Positions 1 through 8,865 of a stretch of DNA of 64,000 nucleotides are shown here, piece after piece. Below the pieces are notes generated by a model, which saw nothing but the letters and a program-made list of their open reading frames with translations, was not told where the DNA came from and made no database searches. The translations under genes were made by a program, and so were the position numbers. The DNA comes from Chitinophagales bacterium (GTDB lineage Bacteria > Bacteroidota > Bacteroidia > Chitinophagales > Saprospiraceae): NCBI GenBank assembly GCA_017303475.1, contig JAFLBO010000013.1, positions 62,001 to 126,000 of the forward strand. Direction: 5' to 3'. Each line of letters begins with the position of its first letter. Position 1 is the stretch's first letter.

Positions 1-584
1 AGTTTTTGCAGCGCTGCAATGGAGTCTTCAAAAACTCCGTCGCCACGTTGCGCATCTGTGCGGGTTTTGGAAAAATGTGGCAACGACGACACGATATGAA
101 CACCATGACGGGCAAACCATTCCGGCAAATCATGGTATTTTTTATTTGCTTCAATGATGGTCAGATTGCATCGGTTCATCACTTTTTTGCCGGCCTTGCG
201 ACATTCTTCCACAAACCAGCGAAAATGTGGATTCATTTCAGGCGCCCCGCCGGTAATATCCACAGTCGGGATGTCGTGCTTTTGCAGAATATCCAGGCAA
301 ATTTCGAGTGTTTCGCGACTCATGTTTTCCGCCTTTTTATCTGGTCCGGCGTCTACATGGCAATGTGCGCAGGTTTGGTTGCAAAGTTTGCCGATGTTGA
401 TCTGAAAGATATCAATTCCGGTAGGCACGAATGGCTGGAAGCCCAGACCGGCCAGTTTTTCAGCAAAAGCGGGAAACTGAGCGGTATGCAGGGCATGTCC
501 GTTCAGCACTTTTAATTGAAAAAAGGAATCGGCAAGAGGCTTTCCGGAGGCAGAAAGCGATTTTGTTCGTTGGTGGATGGCCAT
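1..584 (-). CDS. arsS: Arsenosugar biosynthesis radical SAM protein ArsS (N-terminal part, cut by window edge)
   Basis: The visible 194 residues form the N-terminal part of a radical SAM enzyme; the gene continues beyond position 1. The iron-sulfur cluster motif CNQTCAHCHVDAGP (cysteines near residues 68, 72 and 75) and the SAM-contact stretch DITGGAPEMNP are typical of the ArsS family, which joins a ribosyl/adenosyl moiety to dimethylarsenic in arsenosugar biosynthesis. The ATG at 584 lies one base after the stop codon of the preceding peroxidase-like gene, so the two are co-transcribed and probably translationally coupled. That pairing is characteristic of arsenosugar loci. The assignment rests on motifs and context; the C-terminal half cannot be inspected. 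Confidence 0.85.
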   Translation of the reverse strand, partial: MAIHQRTKSLSASGKPLADSFFQLKVLNGHALHTAQFPAFAEKLAGLGFQPFVPTGIDIFQINIGKLCNQTCAHCHVDAGPDKKAENMSRETLEICLDILQKHDIPTVDITGGAPEMNPHFRWFVEECRKAGKKVMNRCNLTIIEANKKYHDLPEWFARHGVHIVSSLPHFSKTRTDAQRGDGVFEDSIAALQK

Positions 585-585
585 A

Positions 586-933
586 TTACTGAAGCTTTGC
601 TTTGGCGTGTTTCATCATTTGAGTGGAATAAGCCAGCGTTATACCGGCTTTCATCACAGCCGCTACGTGTACTGCTTCCATCATTTGTGCCTCATCAGCG
701 CCTTGTTTGATGCTTTCATCCGTGTAGGCATCAATGCAATAAGGACATTGCATGGCATGTGCCACTGCCAGGGCAATAAGCGATTTTTCACGAACGCTTA
801 GGGCGCCATCCGTGCCGGTTGCCTCGCCGTAGTAATCGAAGAATTTTTTGGCCAGATCGGGCTGCCATTCGCCAATTTTACCGAATTGTTGCAGGTCTCT
901 GGTTGGTTCGAAGTATTGTTTTTCTTTAGACAT
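586..933 (-). CDS. Arsenosugar-associated AhpD/CMD-family peroxidase-like protein
   Basis: A 115-residue carboxymuconolactone decarboxylase/AhpD-fold protein. The redox motif is MQCPYCIDAYTDE (CxxC followed by D), with the helical signature SLIALAVAHA before it and AVMKAGITLAYS after it. Single-domain proteins of this size next to arsS are the arsenosugar-biosynthesis-associated peroxidase-like family. Their exact reaction is not established; a thiol-dependent reductase or peroxidase role is inferred from the CxxC. It is the first gene of the pair, with arsS starting one base after its stop. The start ATG at 933 is clear. Confidence 0.88.
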   Translation of the reverse strand: MSKEKQYFEPTRDLQQFGKIGEWQPDLAKKFFDYYGEATGTDGALSVREKSLIALAVAHAMQCPYCIDAYTDESIKQGADEAQMMEAVHVAAVMKAGITLAYSTQMMKHAKAKLQ

Positions 934-1129
934 GAGCTAGATGTGATTGACCGATAGGTGAAAAATGTTTAATTGCTGAACATACAACAATATACGGAAG
1001 AAATAGTCAATCTGGTTTTCAACTTTTTTAATTAACTGGAAGGGGTAACCCTAAATGCAAACATGAGCCCCGCTGAATGGCGCGACTAATGGTCTACGGT
1101 GTTACGGTGTACGAGGGAAACCAAAGTTT

Positions 1130-1459
1130 GTGGTGGACACTTGTCCTTACCTGGTGGGCGCAGCAGCGCGTCCTGGTGTCCCTACCCTGCCGGCACTATT
1201 GTATCGGGTTCCGGTGGGTGGTATCGCCCAGGTTATGACCGAGCTGGCGCCTGCAGCCAATTTTGCCGGAGGCAACTGCGGACTCGGTTTTGACCGCGAT
1301 CTCAATCACCTGGCCATCAACCGTTCCAACCTGTTGCCGTTGCTGTTAGGACTGAGCGAAATTGACCCGTGGTTTACGCCTGCTGCATTGATTACCAACA
1401 CCAACCAATGGGGCGCTCAGGGTCTGGATATTGAAGACCTGAGTTCATTCACGTTCTAA
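1130..1459 (+). CDS. Hypothetical protein, possibly a gene remnant
   Basis: A GTG-initiated frame of 109 residues. I do not recognise the family. The frame is open back to about 1067 without a convincing ATG, and the product has no signal peptide or clear domain; it reads like the C-terminal part of a larger protein (compact Gly/Ala/Pro-rich start, then an amphipathic LLPLLLGLSEIDPWF segment). A strong intrinsic terminator follows at 1513, which supports transcription through here. It may be a decayed gene whose 5' part is lost. Confidence 0.35.
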   Translation: MVDTCPYLVGAAARPGVPTLPALLYRVPVGGIAQVMTELAPAANFAGGNCGLGFDRDLNHLAINRSNLLPLLLGLSEIDPWFTPAALITNTNQWGAQGLDIEDLSSFTF

Positions 1460-1512
1460 GCTTCGTTAAAAATAGTGTTTAACCGAGCCTGACAGACAGG
1501 CTCATGGGGAAT

Positions 1513-1547
1513 AGCCACGTTCGAAAAGTCGAGCGTGGCTTTTTTTA
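1513..1547 (+). terminator. Rho-independent terminator
   Basis: A 7-bp perfect stem (AGCCACG / CGTGGCT, 1513-1519 and 1534-1540) with a 14-nt loop is followed by a run of seven T. It lies about 50 bp after the stop of the frame ending at 1459. Confidence 0.75.
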
Positions 1548-1804
1548 TGGTTTATATGAAGCACATATCAGACCAGGCAGAGCATTTTCAGCCCAACGGG
1601 ATGGAACAACTCCTGTATACATTAATCAGAATACCCCCCCGGAAATTGTACTTTTTTTGCTTGAGGCGGTTGCCACACATTTGCCCTGTATTCGCAACGC
1701 AACAAACACAGACTTGAGTTAAACATCACCATGCAAAAACACACAAACTGCTTTGCCGGGTAAATCACAGACCTATCATTATTCACCCTTACATCATTTT
1801 CATC

Positions 1805-2131
1805 ATGATTCGCACCATCACTTCATGTCTTATGCTGCTCTTTATGTTGTCAGCAAACGCTTCAACCGCTCCTATCCAAATCACAGACGATCCTTCTCTC
1901 ACCGTAACCATGTCTGACGGTGGAACGGCCTATATGTCCTGGACCTCCTTCGGCACCAGCGGCAATTATACCGTAACGGTTACAGACCTCAGCACCAACC
2001 GCCAGGTGACGCAGTTTGGCACAGCAAGTACCGGGGCTACGATTACAGGTTTGACAGGAGGACATACCATCCGTTTTTCAGTAAGTAGAAATGATCAGGA
2101 GATTGTGATAGAAGATATCCATCCCGGTTAA
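1805..2131 (+). CDS. Small secreted protein with fibronectin-III-like core and duplicated C-terminal coding segment
   Basis: A 108-residue protein with an N-terminal signal peptide (MIRTITSCLMLLFMLSANA) and one beta-sandwich-like region (YMSWTSFGTSGNYTVTVTDL) resembling a fibronectin type III domain. The last 39 bp including the stop codon (2093-2131) are repeated immediately downstream (2132-2170) in diverged form and in the same frame, encoding DQEIIIDELTPG plus stop against DQEIVIEDIHPG plus stop. The gene therefore seems to carry a spare, currently untranslated C-terminus. The function is unknown; periplasmic or cell-surface location is inferred. Confidence 0.7.
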   Translation: MIRTITSCLMLLFMLSANASTAPIQITDDPSLTVTMSDGGTAYMSWTSFGTSGNYTVTVTDLSTNRQVTQFGTASTGATITGLTGGHTIRFSVSRNDQEIVIEDIHPG

Positions 2132-2170
2132 GATCAGGAGATTATTATAGATGAGTTGACCCCGGGTTAG
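2093..2170 (+). repeat. 39-bp tandem duplication covering the C-terminal codons and stop
   Basis: Two adjacent 39-nt copies (2093-2131 and 2132-2170) each begin GATCAGGAGATT and end in CCCGG(G)TTA(A/G). Each ends in its own stop codon in the same reading frame, so copy 2 would replace the C-terminus if copy 1 were deleted or its stop suppressed. Confidence 0.75.
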
Positions 2171-2192
2171 GTGTAAAGCTCTTATTTGGTTG

Positions 2193-2858
2193 TCAATTCC
2201 ATTGCCCTTGTTGCTTAATCCTGGATATCAACGGTTTACCTGCCAACACCAATACCTGCAACAAAACAGCAATGCCTATCAGTGCCACCATTTCAACACT
2301 TCGGAACAGCGTAGACAAATCTATAATGCGTTTGGATTGATCACTCAGCATTTTTCCTTCTGTCATTTGAATCTTGGAAAGTCGCTGCAGTTGTTCAGAC
2401 GCCGCAGCAAATCTGGTATTCATCTCAGCATACACGGCGACTTGCTCAGGATATCCCCGGGGAATCTGGAGATAGTTTTGTTCCAAAGTCTGAAGCGTTG
2501 CTACCTCAGTGCTAAATTGTCCAAAACATTCGGCTTCCTCTTTTGTCAATTGCGTTTGCGCATAATCAGAAAGCAAACGATTAATCGCATCGTTATGAGA
2601 ATGAAAAGATGCCTCCACCTGGGCAGAACTTTGCTCCGTATAATGATCTACCAGTATTTTTTTCTGATACAAGTGGCCTGATAACTCATATATATAACCC
2701 TCCACCATCAGTCGGTCCTTATACACGGAAGAGAAGGAATTGCCCAGATGATCCATGTCTTGCCGACCAAGAAAATTCGTGATCAAAACAAGGATACAAA
2801 CTACACCCAGTAGCACTGCCGCTCTGGTTTTGTGGCGGAATAATGATATCCAATGCAT
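2193..2858 (-). CDS. Membrane protein with four-helix-bundle sensor-like domain
   Basis: A 221-residue protein with a transmembrane helix near residues 12-31 and another near 190-207, enclosing about 155 residues of heptad-rich helix. This arrangement matches the periplasmic four-helix-bundle ligand domain of methyl-accepting chemotaxis proteins and histidine kinases. It ends right after the second helix (SRIKQQGQWN), without HAMP, kinase or MCP signalling domains, so it cannot signal alone in the usual way. It may work with a partner protein or be the surviving sensor half of a receptor. The ATG at 2858 is clear. Confidence 0.65.
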   Translation of the reverse strand: MHWISLFRHKTRAAVLLGVVCILVLITNFLGRQDMDHLGNSFSSVYKDRLMVEGYIYELSGHLYQKKILVDHYTEQSSAQVEASFHSHNDAINRLLSDYAQTQLTKEEAECFGQFSTEVATLQTLEQNYLQIPRGYPEQVAVYAEMNTRFAAASEQLQRLSKIQMTEGKMLSDQSKRIIDLSTLFRSVEMVALIGIAVLLQVLVLAGKPLISRIKQQGQWN

Positions 2859-2947
2859 AGCCGTTTGGTTAGGTGAACGGTTGATTTGCTGCGAAGAAAA
2901 GAAAATTTATGTAAGAGCGCGTTTAAAATTCCAACACCTGGTAAAAA

Positions 2948-3421
2948 TCACCATCTCACTTCATCCGTAAATGGCAGCCCGACATAATCCGGAAAAGCCC
3001 TGATCCGGATTGCCGGCTCAGGCTCCTGCCCAGAGCCAATCTTTAACAACCAGATGGCCGGATCTTCTCCCCACGGATCAGTCAGAACATGCACCGTATG
3101 CTCATCCTCTTGCCGCAACCTGAAAACCCAGGCCGGAGCGTCCAGCACCTGAATCATTTTGTTTTGCAGGTTAAACCACACCAGCACATTGCCTCCTACC
3201 AGCCCCCAATCCTTGCCTGGCCCGATCAAAGCGCAAACAGGATCGCCATAAAAAGCGTACACCTGAAATGCCTCTCCACTTAATTGGTTTTGGCAAAAAG
3301 CGGTTTCGTACTCATGGTAGATGAGGTGCCAGGTGGTTTGGTGGAGGATATTGTCGGCAGGCAGCTTCAGTAACATGCTGCAATAATACTGATAATAAGC
3401 CCCCCTTTCCGTTAACATCAT
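2948..3421 (-). CDS. Hypothetical protein
   Basis: A 157-residue soluble protein without signal peptide or membrane segment; I do not recognise the family. It is rich in Trp and aromatic residues and has a beta-rich pattern. Two ATG codons open the frame (3421 and 3418). It is co-directional with the preceding membrane gene but about 90 bp apart. Confidence 0.55.
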   Translation of the reverse strand: MMLTERGAYYQYYCSMLLKLPADNILHQTTWHLIYHEYETAFCQNQLSGEAFQVYAFYGDPVCALIGPGKDWGLVGGNVLVWFNLQNKMIQVLDAPAWVFRLRQEDEHTVHVLTDPWGEDPAIWLLKIGSGQEPEPAIRIRAFPDYVGLPFTDEVRW

Positions 3422-3491
3422 CCTAAAATCCAGCTATTTTTTGTTACGTTCCTGCAAAATCTGGCCACTTGCGTAATTTTGATGCTTCCCA

Positions 3492-3625
3492 TACGTTAGA
3501 CGGTGGACGGTGGACGGCCTACGGTGGACGGTTTAGGGCTCGATGTAGCCAGAAAACCGTCTACCGTAGGCCGTCCACCGTCCACCGTAGGCCGTCCACC
3601 GTCAACCGTAAGCCGTCCACCGTAA
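3492..3625. repeat. GACGGTGG / CCACCGTC inverted repeat array
   Basis: The left half carries GACGGTGGACGGCCTACGG-type units and the right half their complement, separated by a short unique core near 3535-3560. The same family fills 30190-30415. The array lies directly before the start codon at 3640, and an open frame runs through it. Confidence 0.8.
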
Positions 3626-3639
3626 GCCGTTCTCCAATT

Positions 3640-5307
3640 ATGCAACGAAGCCTTCTTTTTGTCGCCCTTTGTCTCCTCGCCCTTTCTTCGCTGAACGCAC
3701 AATGCGTCTCCGGAGATTGTAAAAACGGACGAGGCACTTATATTTTCCCTTCCGGCGCCAAATACATCGGCGATTTCAAAAATGGAGAAATCCATGGCAT
3801 GGGGGTATGCTATTACACCAATAAAAGCAAATACAGCGGCGAATGGAAAAACCGCTACCCCGACGGACGAGGCACTAAAACCTATTCCGACGGTACCACA
3901 CGCACCGGCCTTTGGAGCAAGGGCCGCCCCGTAGATGAAAACGGTACCGTGCTGGCCGAATACATCGCCAAACAAAAGGAAGAACGCGCCGACGATGGCA
4001 CCAATATCCAATCCGGTTGTATCACCGGCGATTGCCAAAACGGAGAAGGCTCCTTCGCTTACCCCGACGGCAGTAAATTCGAAGGCCATTTTGCCAGCGG
4101 AAAATTTGATGGAAACGGCACTTTCTACTTCGCTAACGGCGATAAATACGTGGGCCAGTTCAAAGAAAATTACCCGCACGGCCAGGGCACTCGCTTCGTG
4201 AAAGCTTCCGGAGCTGAAGAAACCGGCGAATGGAAACAGGGTGAATTCATGGGCCACAGCCTCGTGGAAGGTAATTCCTTTGGTTGTGTGGCAGGCAATT
4301 GCGACGACGGAAAAGGCACTTATGTGTACAAGGAAGGCGCCGCTAAATACGTGGGCGATTTCCTGCATGGTATGCCACACGGCTATGGTATCTGCGACTA
4401 CGCCAACGGCGACCGCTATGTAGGTGAATGGCAAGCCGGCGCTTTCTTTGGCAAAGGCACCCTGAACCAACGCGACGGCACCATCACCGAAGGATTCTGG
4501 CGCAGCGGCGAATATCTGGGCAAAGACCAGCCGGCCGACTACTCCACTGCTACCCCGGCGCCGGCGCCACCTCCTGTGGCCATGCCGCAATCCAAAGTAT
4601 ATGCCCTGGTAGTGGGCGTAGCATCCTACGACCATATGCCGGTGCTGCGCTACACCGACGACGATGCCTACCGTTTCTATGCATTCCTTAAAAGTTTGGA
4701 AGGCGGGGCATTGCCCGACGAGCAGGTGCGTGTACTGATTGATGAAGAAGCCACCCGCGAAAACGTGCTCAACACTATGGATGAAGTGTTCAGTCAGGCC
4801 GGCCCCAACGACCTGATCATCTTTTACTTCTCCGGACACGGCCTAAACGGATCGTTCCTGCCCATCGATTTTGATGGTTTTAACAACAAAATAGCGCACG
4901 AAGAAGTGGCCGCAGCCTTCAACAAGTGTAAAGCCCGCTTCAAACTCTGTCTGGCCGATGCTTGTCACTCCGGAAGCCTCATCGCCATGCGTTCCGCCGA
5001 ACCGGAGCCAGCTCTGGTGCAGTTTTACTCCTACTTGGCCAAATCCGTGAGTGGCACCGCCCTGCTCATGTCCAGCAAGGCCGATGAAACCTCCCTCGAA
5101 TCAGCCGGTCTGCGCCAGGGCGTGTTCAGTCACTTCCTCATCCGCGGACTCAAAGGCGAAGCAGATTCCAACAAAGACAAGGTGGTGACCGTACAGGAAC
5201 TCTTTGATTTCATCAACGATAAAGTGCGCGACTACACCGGTAACCGCCAAAGCCCGGTAATCAAAGGCACCTACGATCCGAAGATGCCGGTAGCGGTGGT
5301 ACGTTAA
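3640..5307 (+). CDS. Secreted MORN-repeat / caspase-like (C14) cysteine peptidase
   Basis: A 555-residue protein. The ATG at 3640 is chosen because it opens a clear signal peptide (MQRSLLFVALCLLALSSLNA); the upstream frame is only repeat DNA. Residues 22 to about 295 hold three copies of a roughly 95-residue module, each opening with a CxxGxC pair (C22/C27, C127/C132, C216/C221) and each with about three MORN motifs (YIGDFKNGEIHGMG-like). A Pro/Ala-rich linker leads to a caspase-like p20 domain from about residue 319 (VYALVVGVASYD). The catalytic pair is visible: His400 in FSGHG and Cys442 in DACHSG. Metacaspase-like peptidases of this type cleave after basic residues, but the substrate here is unknown. 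The MORN part may bind membrane or act as a scaffold. Confidence 0.9.
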   Translation: MQRSLLFVALCLLALSSLNAQCVSGDCKNGRGTYIFPSGAKYIGDFKNGEIHGMGVCYYTNKSKYSGEWKNRYPDGRGTKTYSDGTTRTGLWSKGRPVDENGTVLAEYIAKQKEERADDGTNIQSGCITGDCQNGEGSFAYPDGSKFEGHFASGKFDGNGTFYFANGDKYVGQFKENYPHGQGTRFVKASGAEETGEWKQGEFMGHSLVEGNSFGCVAGNCDDGKGTYVYKEGAAKYVGDFLHGMPHGYGICDYANGDRYVGEWQAGAFFGKGTLNQRDGTITEGFWRSGEYLGKDQPADYSTATPAPAPPPVAMPQSKVYALVVGVASYDHMPVLRYTDDDAYRFYAFLKSLEGGALPDEQVRVLIDEEATRENVLNTMDEVFSQAGPNDLIIFYFSGHGLNGSFLPIDFDGFNNKIAHEEVAAAFNKCKARFKLCLADACHSGSLIAMRSAEPEPALVQFYSYLAKSVSGTALLMSSKADETSLESAGLRQGVFSHFLIRGLKGEADSNKDKVVTVQELFDFINDKVRDYTGNRQSPVIKGTYDPKMPVAVVR

Positions 5308-5411
5308 ATATCACCGCTAAGTACGATTCACCGCTAAGTACGCTAAGTACGCAAAGGAGTAATTTTGCGCACTTAGCGTACTTAGGGGTGAACCTCACTT
5401 AGCGGTGAATC
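5308..5411. repeat. CACCGCTAAGTACG inverted repeat between convergent genes
   Basis: Tandem CGCTAAGTACG units on the left are complemented by CGTACTTAGCG / CACTTAGCGGTGA on the right. The element fills the whole gap between the convergent caspase and peroxidase genes and could form a bidirectional terminator-like hairpin. Confidence 0.7.
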
Positions 5412-6443
5412 TCACTCTGCGAATCGCGCATCCCTCAGGAACTGCTCATCCGTCAGCGTCTTTAAAAACGCGATAATCTGCGCTTTTTCTGTTGCATTCA
5501 GCGGAATACCCAGGCTCCCATCTGGCTGGCGCAACAGTGGGTCCAGAGTCGCAGATTCTTTTACACCCGATGCATAATGGTCAAGCACAGCCTCCAGGGT
5601 TTTCAATTTGCCATGGTGCATATAAGGCGCTGTTGCAGTCACATTTCGGAGGGAAGGCACCCGGAATTTGCCAATGTCATCCGGCAATTGGCTGACTTCA
5701 TACCTGCCTTGGTCAAATGTAAAATCGTCGAGCAAGCCATTGTTCCTGAAACTATTATCGGTAAATAAATCCGTGCTGTGACAACCGGCACATTTGGTTT
5801 GAAACAGGGTCATTCCAGCCAAAGCATCTGAACTGAGTTCACCACCGGATTCGCCACGCACATAGTGATCGTACGGGCTGTTGGCACTAATCAACATGGC
5901 CATAAACTGCGAGAGCGACTGCAAAAAACGCGCGGTAGTGACCTCCTCCGTGCCAAAAGCCGCCTTGAACATAGCTTTGTATTCCGCATTTTGTTTGAGT
6001 CGGTTGAGCACTTCCGCCGGCGTATTATCCATTTCAACCGGACTTTGAATGGCATTCAGGGGCACCAGATCCAGGTTGGGCACACCTCCATCCCAGAAAA
6101 ACTCTTTTCCCCAAAGCATATTCTGCACTGCCAGCGCATTTCGTCTGCCAAAGAGATTGTCGATACCATGACTCGTTGGATGGTCCGGATGACTAAATGC
6201 TGAGTAAGAAATATGGCAATCAGCACAGGAGATGGTACTGTCGCGGGAAATGATTTTATCGTAAAACAGTTTTTTCCCCAGGTTAAATCCGGCTTCCGTA
6301 ACCGGATTCTGACTCAAATTATAAGCGGGCGCCGGAAAATTAGCCGGCATTTTGGGTCCCTCAAAAGGTTCATCCACAGGCGATTGAGGATCCCTGCAAG
6401 CCACCAAAGCCAGCAGGAATAATACAGCGGACGTATATTTCAT
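5412..6443 (-). CDS. Di-haem cytochrome c peroxidase / MauG-family lipoprotein
   Basis: A 343-residue lipoprotein (lipobox LVAC, Cys16) with two c-type haem motifs, CADCH at residues 73-77 and CAGCH at 218-222, and the family signatures LFYDKIISRDSTISC and YMHHGKLKTLEAVLDHY. Members reduce hydrogen peroxide or, in the MauG/MbnH branch, oxidise a partner protein. It is anchored in the periplasm. The ATG at 6443 is chosen over an upstream TTG. A di-haem enzyme of this family near an MbnP-like gene (9672-10472) suggests it may act on that protein, though an aminopeptidase gene lies between them. Confidence 0.92.
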   Translation of the reverse strand: MKYTSAVLFLLALVACRDPQSPVDEPFEGPKMPANFPAPAYNLSQNPVTEAGFNLGKKLFYDKIISRDSTISCADCHISYSAFSHPDHPTSHGIDNLFGRRNALAVQNMLWGKEFFWDGGVPNLDLVPLNAIQSPVEMDNTPAEVLNRLKQNAEYKAMFKAAFGTEEVTTARFLQSLSQFMAMLISANSPYDHYVRGESGGELSSDALAGMTLFQTKCAGCHSTDLFTDNSFRNNGLLDDFTFDQGRYEVSQLPDDIGKFRVPSLRNVTATAPYMHHGKLKTLEAVLDHYASGVKESATLDPLLRQPDGSLGIPLNATEKAQIIAFLKTLTDEQFLRDARFAE

Positions 6444-6465
6444 TCTCTTCAAAATTTAATGGTGA

Positions 6466-6708
6466 AAAGGCACAAAGTGGCGGACCGAAGGCACAAAGGT
6501 ACTTGGGCACTAAGGCGCAAAGGCGCTAAGACACGAAGGCACAAAGTTTTTAAGAAGTGCGCAAAGCGCACTTTAAGATTCTTAGCGCCTTCGTGCCTTA
6601 GCGCCTTTGCGTCTTCGTGCATTAGCGCCTTCGTGCATTAGCGCCTTTGCGTCTTCGTGCCTTAGCGCCCTCGAACCTTTGTGCCTTGGACCCGCCCCTT
6701 TGTGCCTT
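6466..6708. repeat. GCACGAAGGCGCTAAGG inverted repeat array
   Basis: Degenerate units of the form GGCACAAAG/GGCGCTAAGACACGAAGG fill the left half and CTTAGCGCCTTCGTGCC units the right half, with the centre near 6565. The array occupies the whole space between two minus-strand genes. Confidence 0.8.
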
Positions 6709-8658
6709 CTAATGAAGTAGGAGGGGTCGTTCTACCTGCCAGCGCTGGTTTTCCAGCCTGACTATATATCGACCCGCCGGTAAGGCGCCTACAGTAACCG
6801 GTAGTTCGTTCATACCTGGCGACACGTTTACCTGCTCCGTATACACCTGTTTGCCATCGGCAGACCAGAGTGAAAGTCGCAGACTGAGGTTATCGGTCGT
6901 TTTCAAACGTATGAGGAACTGGGCGTGAGCCGGGTTGGGCAACAGATCAATACTCACTTCCGGCAATGGTTCGCCGGTTGAAAGCACTTCCTGCACCAGG
7001 TTATTCCTGCTCACCAGCCATAAATCCGGATCAAATATGAGTTCCGTGGGTGCAAAACCCAGCTGAATATTGAATTCCTGGCCACTGAAGGTATGATCCA
7101 ACACCACTGTGGTGTCCTGAGTCCCGTTCTTGAGTTTGAATGCCACTGGCATCTCAAAAAACGAAACAGAAGGATGCGAAGGAGTTTGTCCAATGGTGAT
7201 CTTAACCAGATTATCCGGAGTTTTCGACCATTTAATGTCGTAAGAAGGGTAACCCTGTCCGTAAAACCAATCGGCAAAAAAACCGTCCAGACTTTGGCCA
7301 TAGGTTGCTTCCAGATGCGCTTTCAGGTGACTCGTGCGCGCATACCCGAAGGCAAGCGCCGGATCATTGATATAATTCCGAACAGCCTGGAAAAAAGCGT
7401 CATCCCCCATTTTCCAGCGCAACATATGGAGCAGCATGGAGCCTTTGGCATACGACAAGCGACTGCTGAACACCCTGGAAACGCTGGTGGTATCATCTAC
7501 CCACACCGAGCCATCTGGCTGGGCGGTGGATTTATTGATGCGATCGGCTTTATAGATGTCCCAATATTGCGGACGCAGGAAGTTGTAACACAATCCGGTG
7601 AGGTAGGTGGCAAAACCTTCGTTCAGCCAGATATCCTCCCAGGATCCGCAGGTAATTTTGTCGCCAAACCATTGGTGCGCCAGTTCGTGCGCCAGAAGAT
7701 CGTACCCGAAATTACCTACAAACGACATGGTTTGGTGCTCCATTCCCCCACCCCATCCAAACTGGGCATAGCCATATTTCTCCGACTGGAAAGGATATGG
7801 ACCAAACAGACTATTGAACAACAGCATCACATCCACATTTTCACCCACCCCAATCTGGGCATCGGCCAGTTTTTCCGGATATACATAATTGATGATGTGG
7901 GTGGTATCGTTGTTGTACACCGCCGGCACAGAAAACACCGTGTAATTGGTAACAGCCATAGCCACCAGATAGGCCGGAATAGGGAACCGATGCTTCCAGT
8001 GCGCGGTAGTCCAGCCACCAGCCTGTGTTTCAGAACGCAGTACGCCATTACCGGCAGCCTTGTAGCTGGAAGGACAAGTAATGAACAGATCCACGGAGTC
8101 AATCTTGTCGTTCAGCGCTTGTTTACAGGGCCACCATTCCATGGCGCCATATGGTTCTGAAAGTGTCCAGAGAATAGGCGCACCTTCATGATTGTTGGTT
8201 TCAAAAGAGCCAAATCCCGTGGAAGTAGGTATTCCCTGATAAAAAAACGTGAGTGAATCAGGCAGCAAAGCCGGCAATGCAACCGGAAATTGAACGGTAA
8301 GGATATTGCCATTGCGCAAAAAACTCAGCTTTTGACCATGAAACACAATACTGTCCATGTTCAAGGCCTCAGAAAAATCGAAATCCAGGCTCGTCACCCC
8401 CTCCACAGGCTCAAACACTGTCATCACTTCACCCGTAATATAGCGCACGGCCGGATCCACCGTCCAATGCATTCGGCAATACCGTACGTCGCTCCGATTG
8501 TCGGCGCTGTTTTGGAAATCCCGGTCTTGCGCATGCTGCAGCGAATGAATCCAGGCTTGTTTTTCCTGATCCGCCAGCTCATCCAATGAACCTAAAACTT
8601 GTGCGTTCAGCGACAAACCAATACAACCGCAGAGCAAAAGAAAAGAAAAGCGTACCAT
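6709..8658 (-). CDS. Secreted M1-family zinc aminopeptidase with T9SS sorting domain
   Basis: A 649-residue protein with a signal peptide (MVRFSFLLLCGCIGLSLNA). The M1 catalytic site is complete: HELAH at residues 324-328 and the third zinc ligand Glu347 in WLNEGFA, with the upstream GGGMEHQTMSF matching the M1 GxMEN region. M1 enzymes remove N-terminal residues from peptides. The last 80 residues form a T9SS type A sorting domain (LLPNPAHAQFLIRL, ending GRYIVRLENQ), so it is exported through the outer membrane and anchored or released. It is flanked by repeat arrays on both sides. Confidence 0.93.
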   Translation of the reverse strand: MVRFSFLLLCGCIGLSLNAQVLGSLDELADQEKQAWIHSLQHAQDRDFQNSADNRSDVRYCRMHWTVDPAVRYITGEVMTVFEPVEGVTSLDFDFSEALNMDSIVFHGQKLSFLRNGNILTVQFPVALPALLPDSLTFFYQGIPTSTGFGSFETNNHEGAPILWTLSEPYGAMEWWPCKQALNDKIDSVDLFITCPSSYKAAGNGVLRSETQAGGWTTAHWKHRFPIPAYLVAMAVTNYTVFSVPAVYNNDTTHIINYVYPEKLADAQIGVGENVDVMLLFNSLFGPYPFQSEKYGYAQFGWGGGMEHQTMSFVGNFGYDLLAHELAHQWFGDKITCGSWEDIWLNEGFATYLTGLCYNFLRPQYWDIYKADRINKSTAQPDGSVWVDDTTSVSRVFSSRLSYAKGSMLLHMLRWKMGDDAFFQAVRNYINDPALAFGYARTSHLKAHLEATYGQSLDGFFADWFYGQGYPSYDIKWSKTPDNLVKITIGQTPSHPSVSFFEMPVAFKLKNGTQDTTVVLDHTFSGQEFNIQLGFAPTELIFDPDLWLVSRNNLVQEVLSTGEPLPEVSIDLLPNPAHAQFLIRLKTTDNLSLRLSLWSADGKQVYTEQVNVSPGMNELPVTVGALPAGRYIVRLENQRWQVERPLLLH

Positions 8659-8726
8659 AATGAAGAGGATGACTGAATTACATGATTGAAATGTACATGA
8701 GCACCTGTATTAAGAGGGAGGTCGGC

Positions 8727-8865
8727 CCTGGGTGTTCACCACTTAGTCACTAAGGGCACTAAGAATCTTTAGAACATATCACCTTAGTGTCTTAAGTGAC
8801 TTGGTGGTGAACCCCGGCCGAACGCCAACTCAAACACTCCCACACTAAAAAACTCAAACACTCAC
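8727..8865. repeat. CACCACTTAGTCACTAAGG inverted repeat
   Basis: A palindrome of the CACTAAG family: the left arm GTTCACCACTTAGTCACTAAGGGCACTAAG pairs with a right arm of CTTAGTG...GTGGTGAAC around 8782. It is followed by TCAAACACTC units shared with 18584-18776. Confidence 0.75.

Noticed and set aside
3496..4839. Long minus-strand open frame opposite the MORN-caspase gene
   Set aside because: It is the antisense shadow of a strongly supported gene with intact catalytic motifs.
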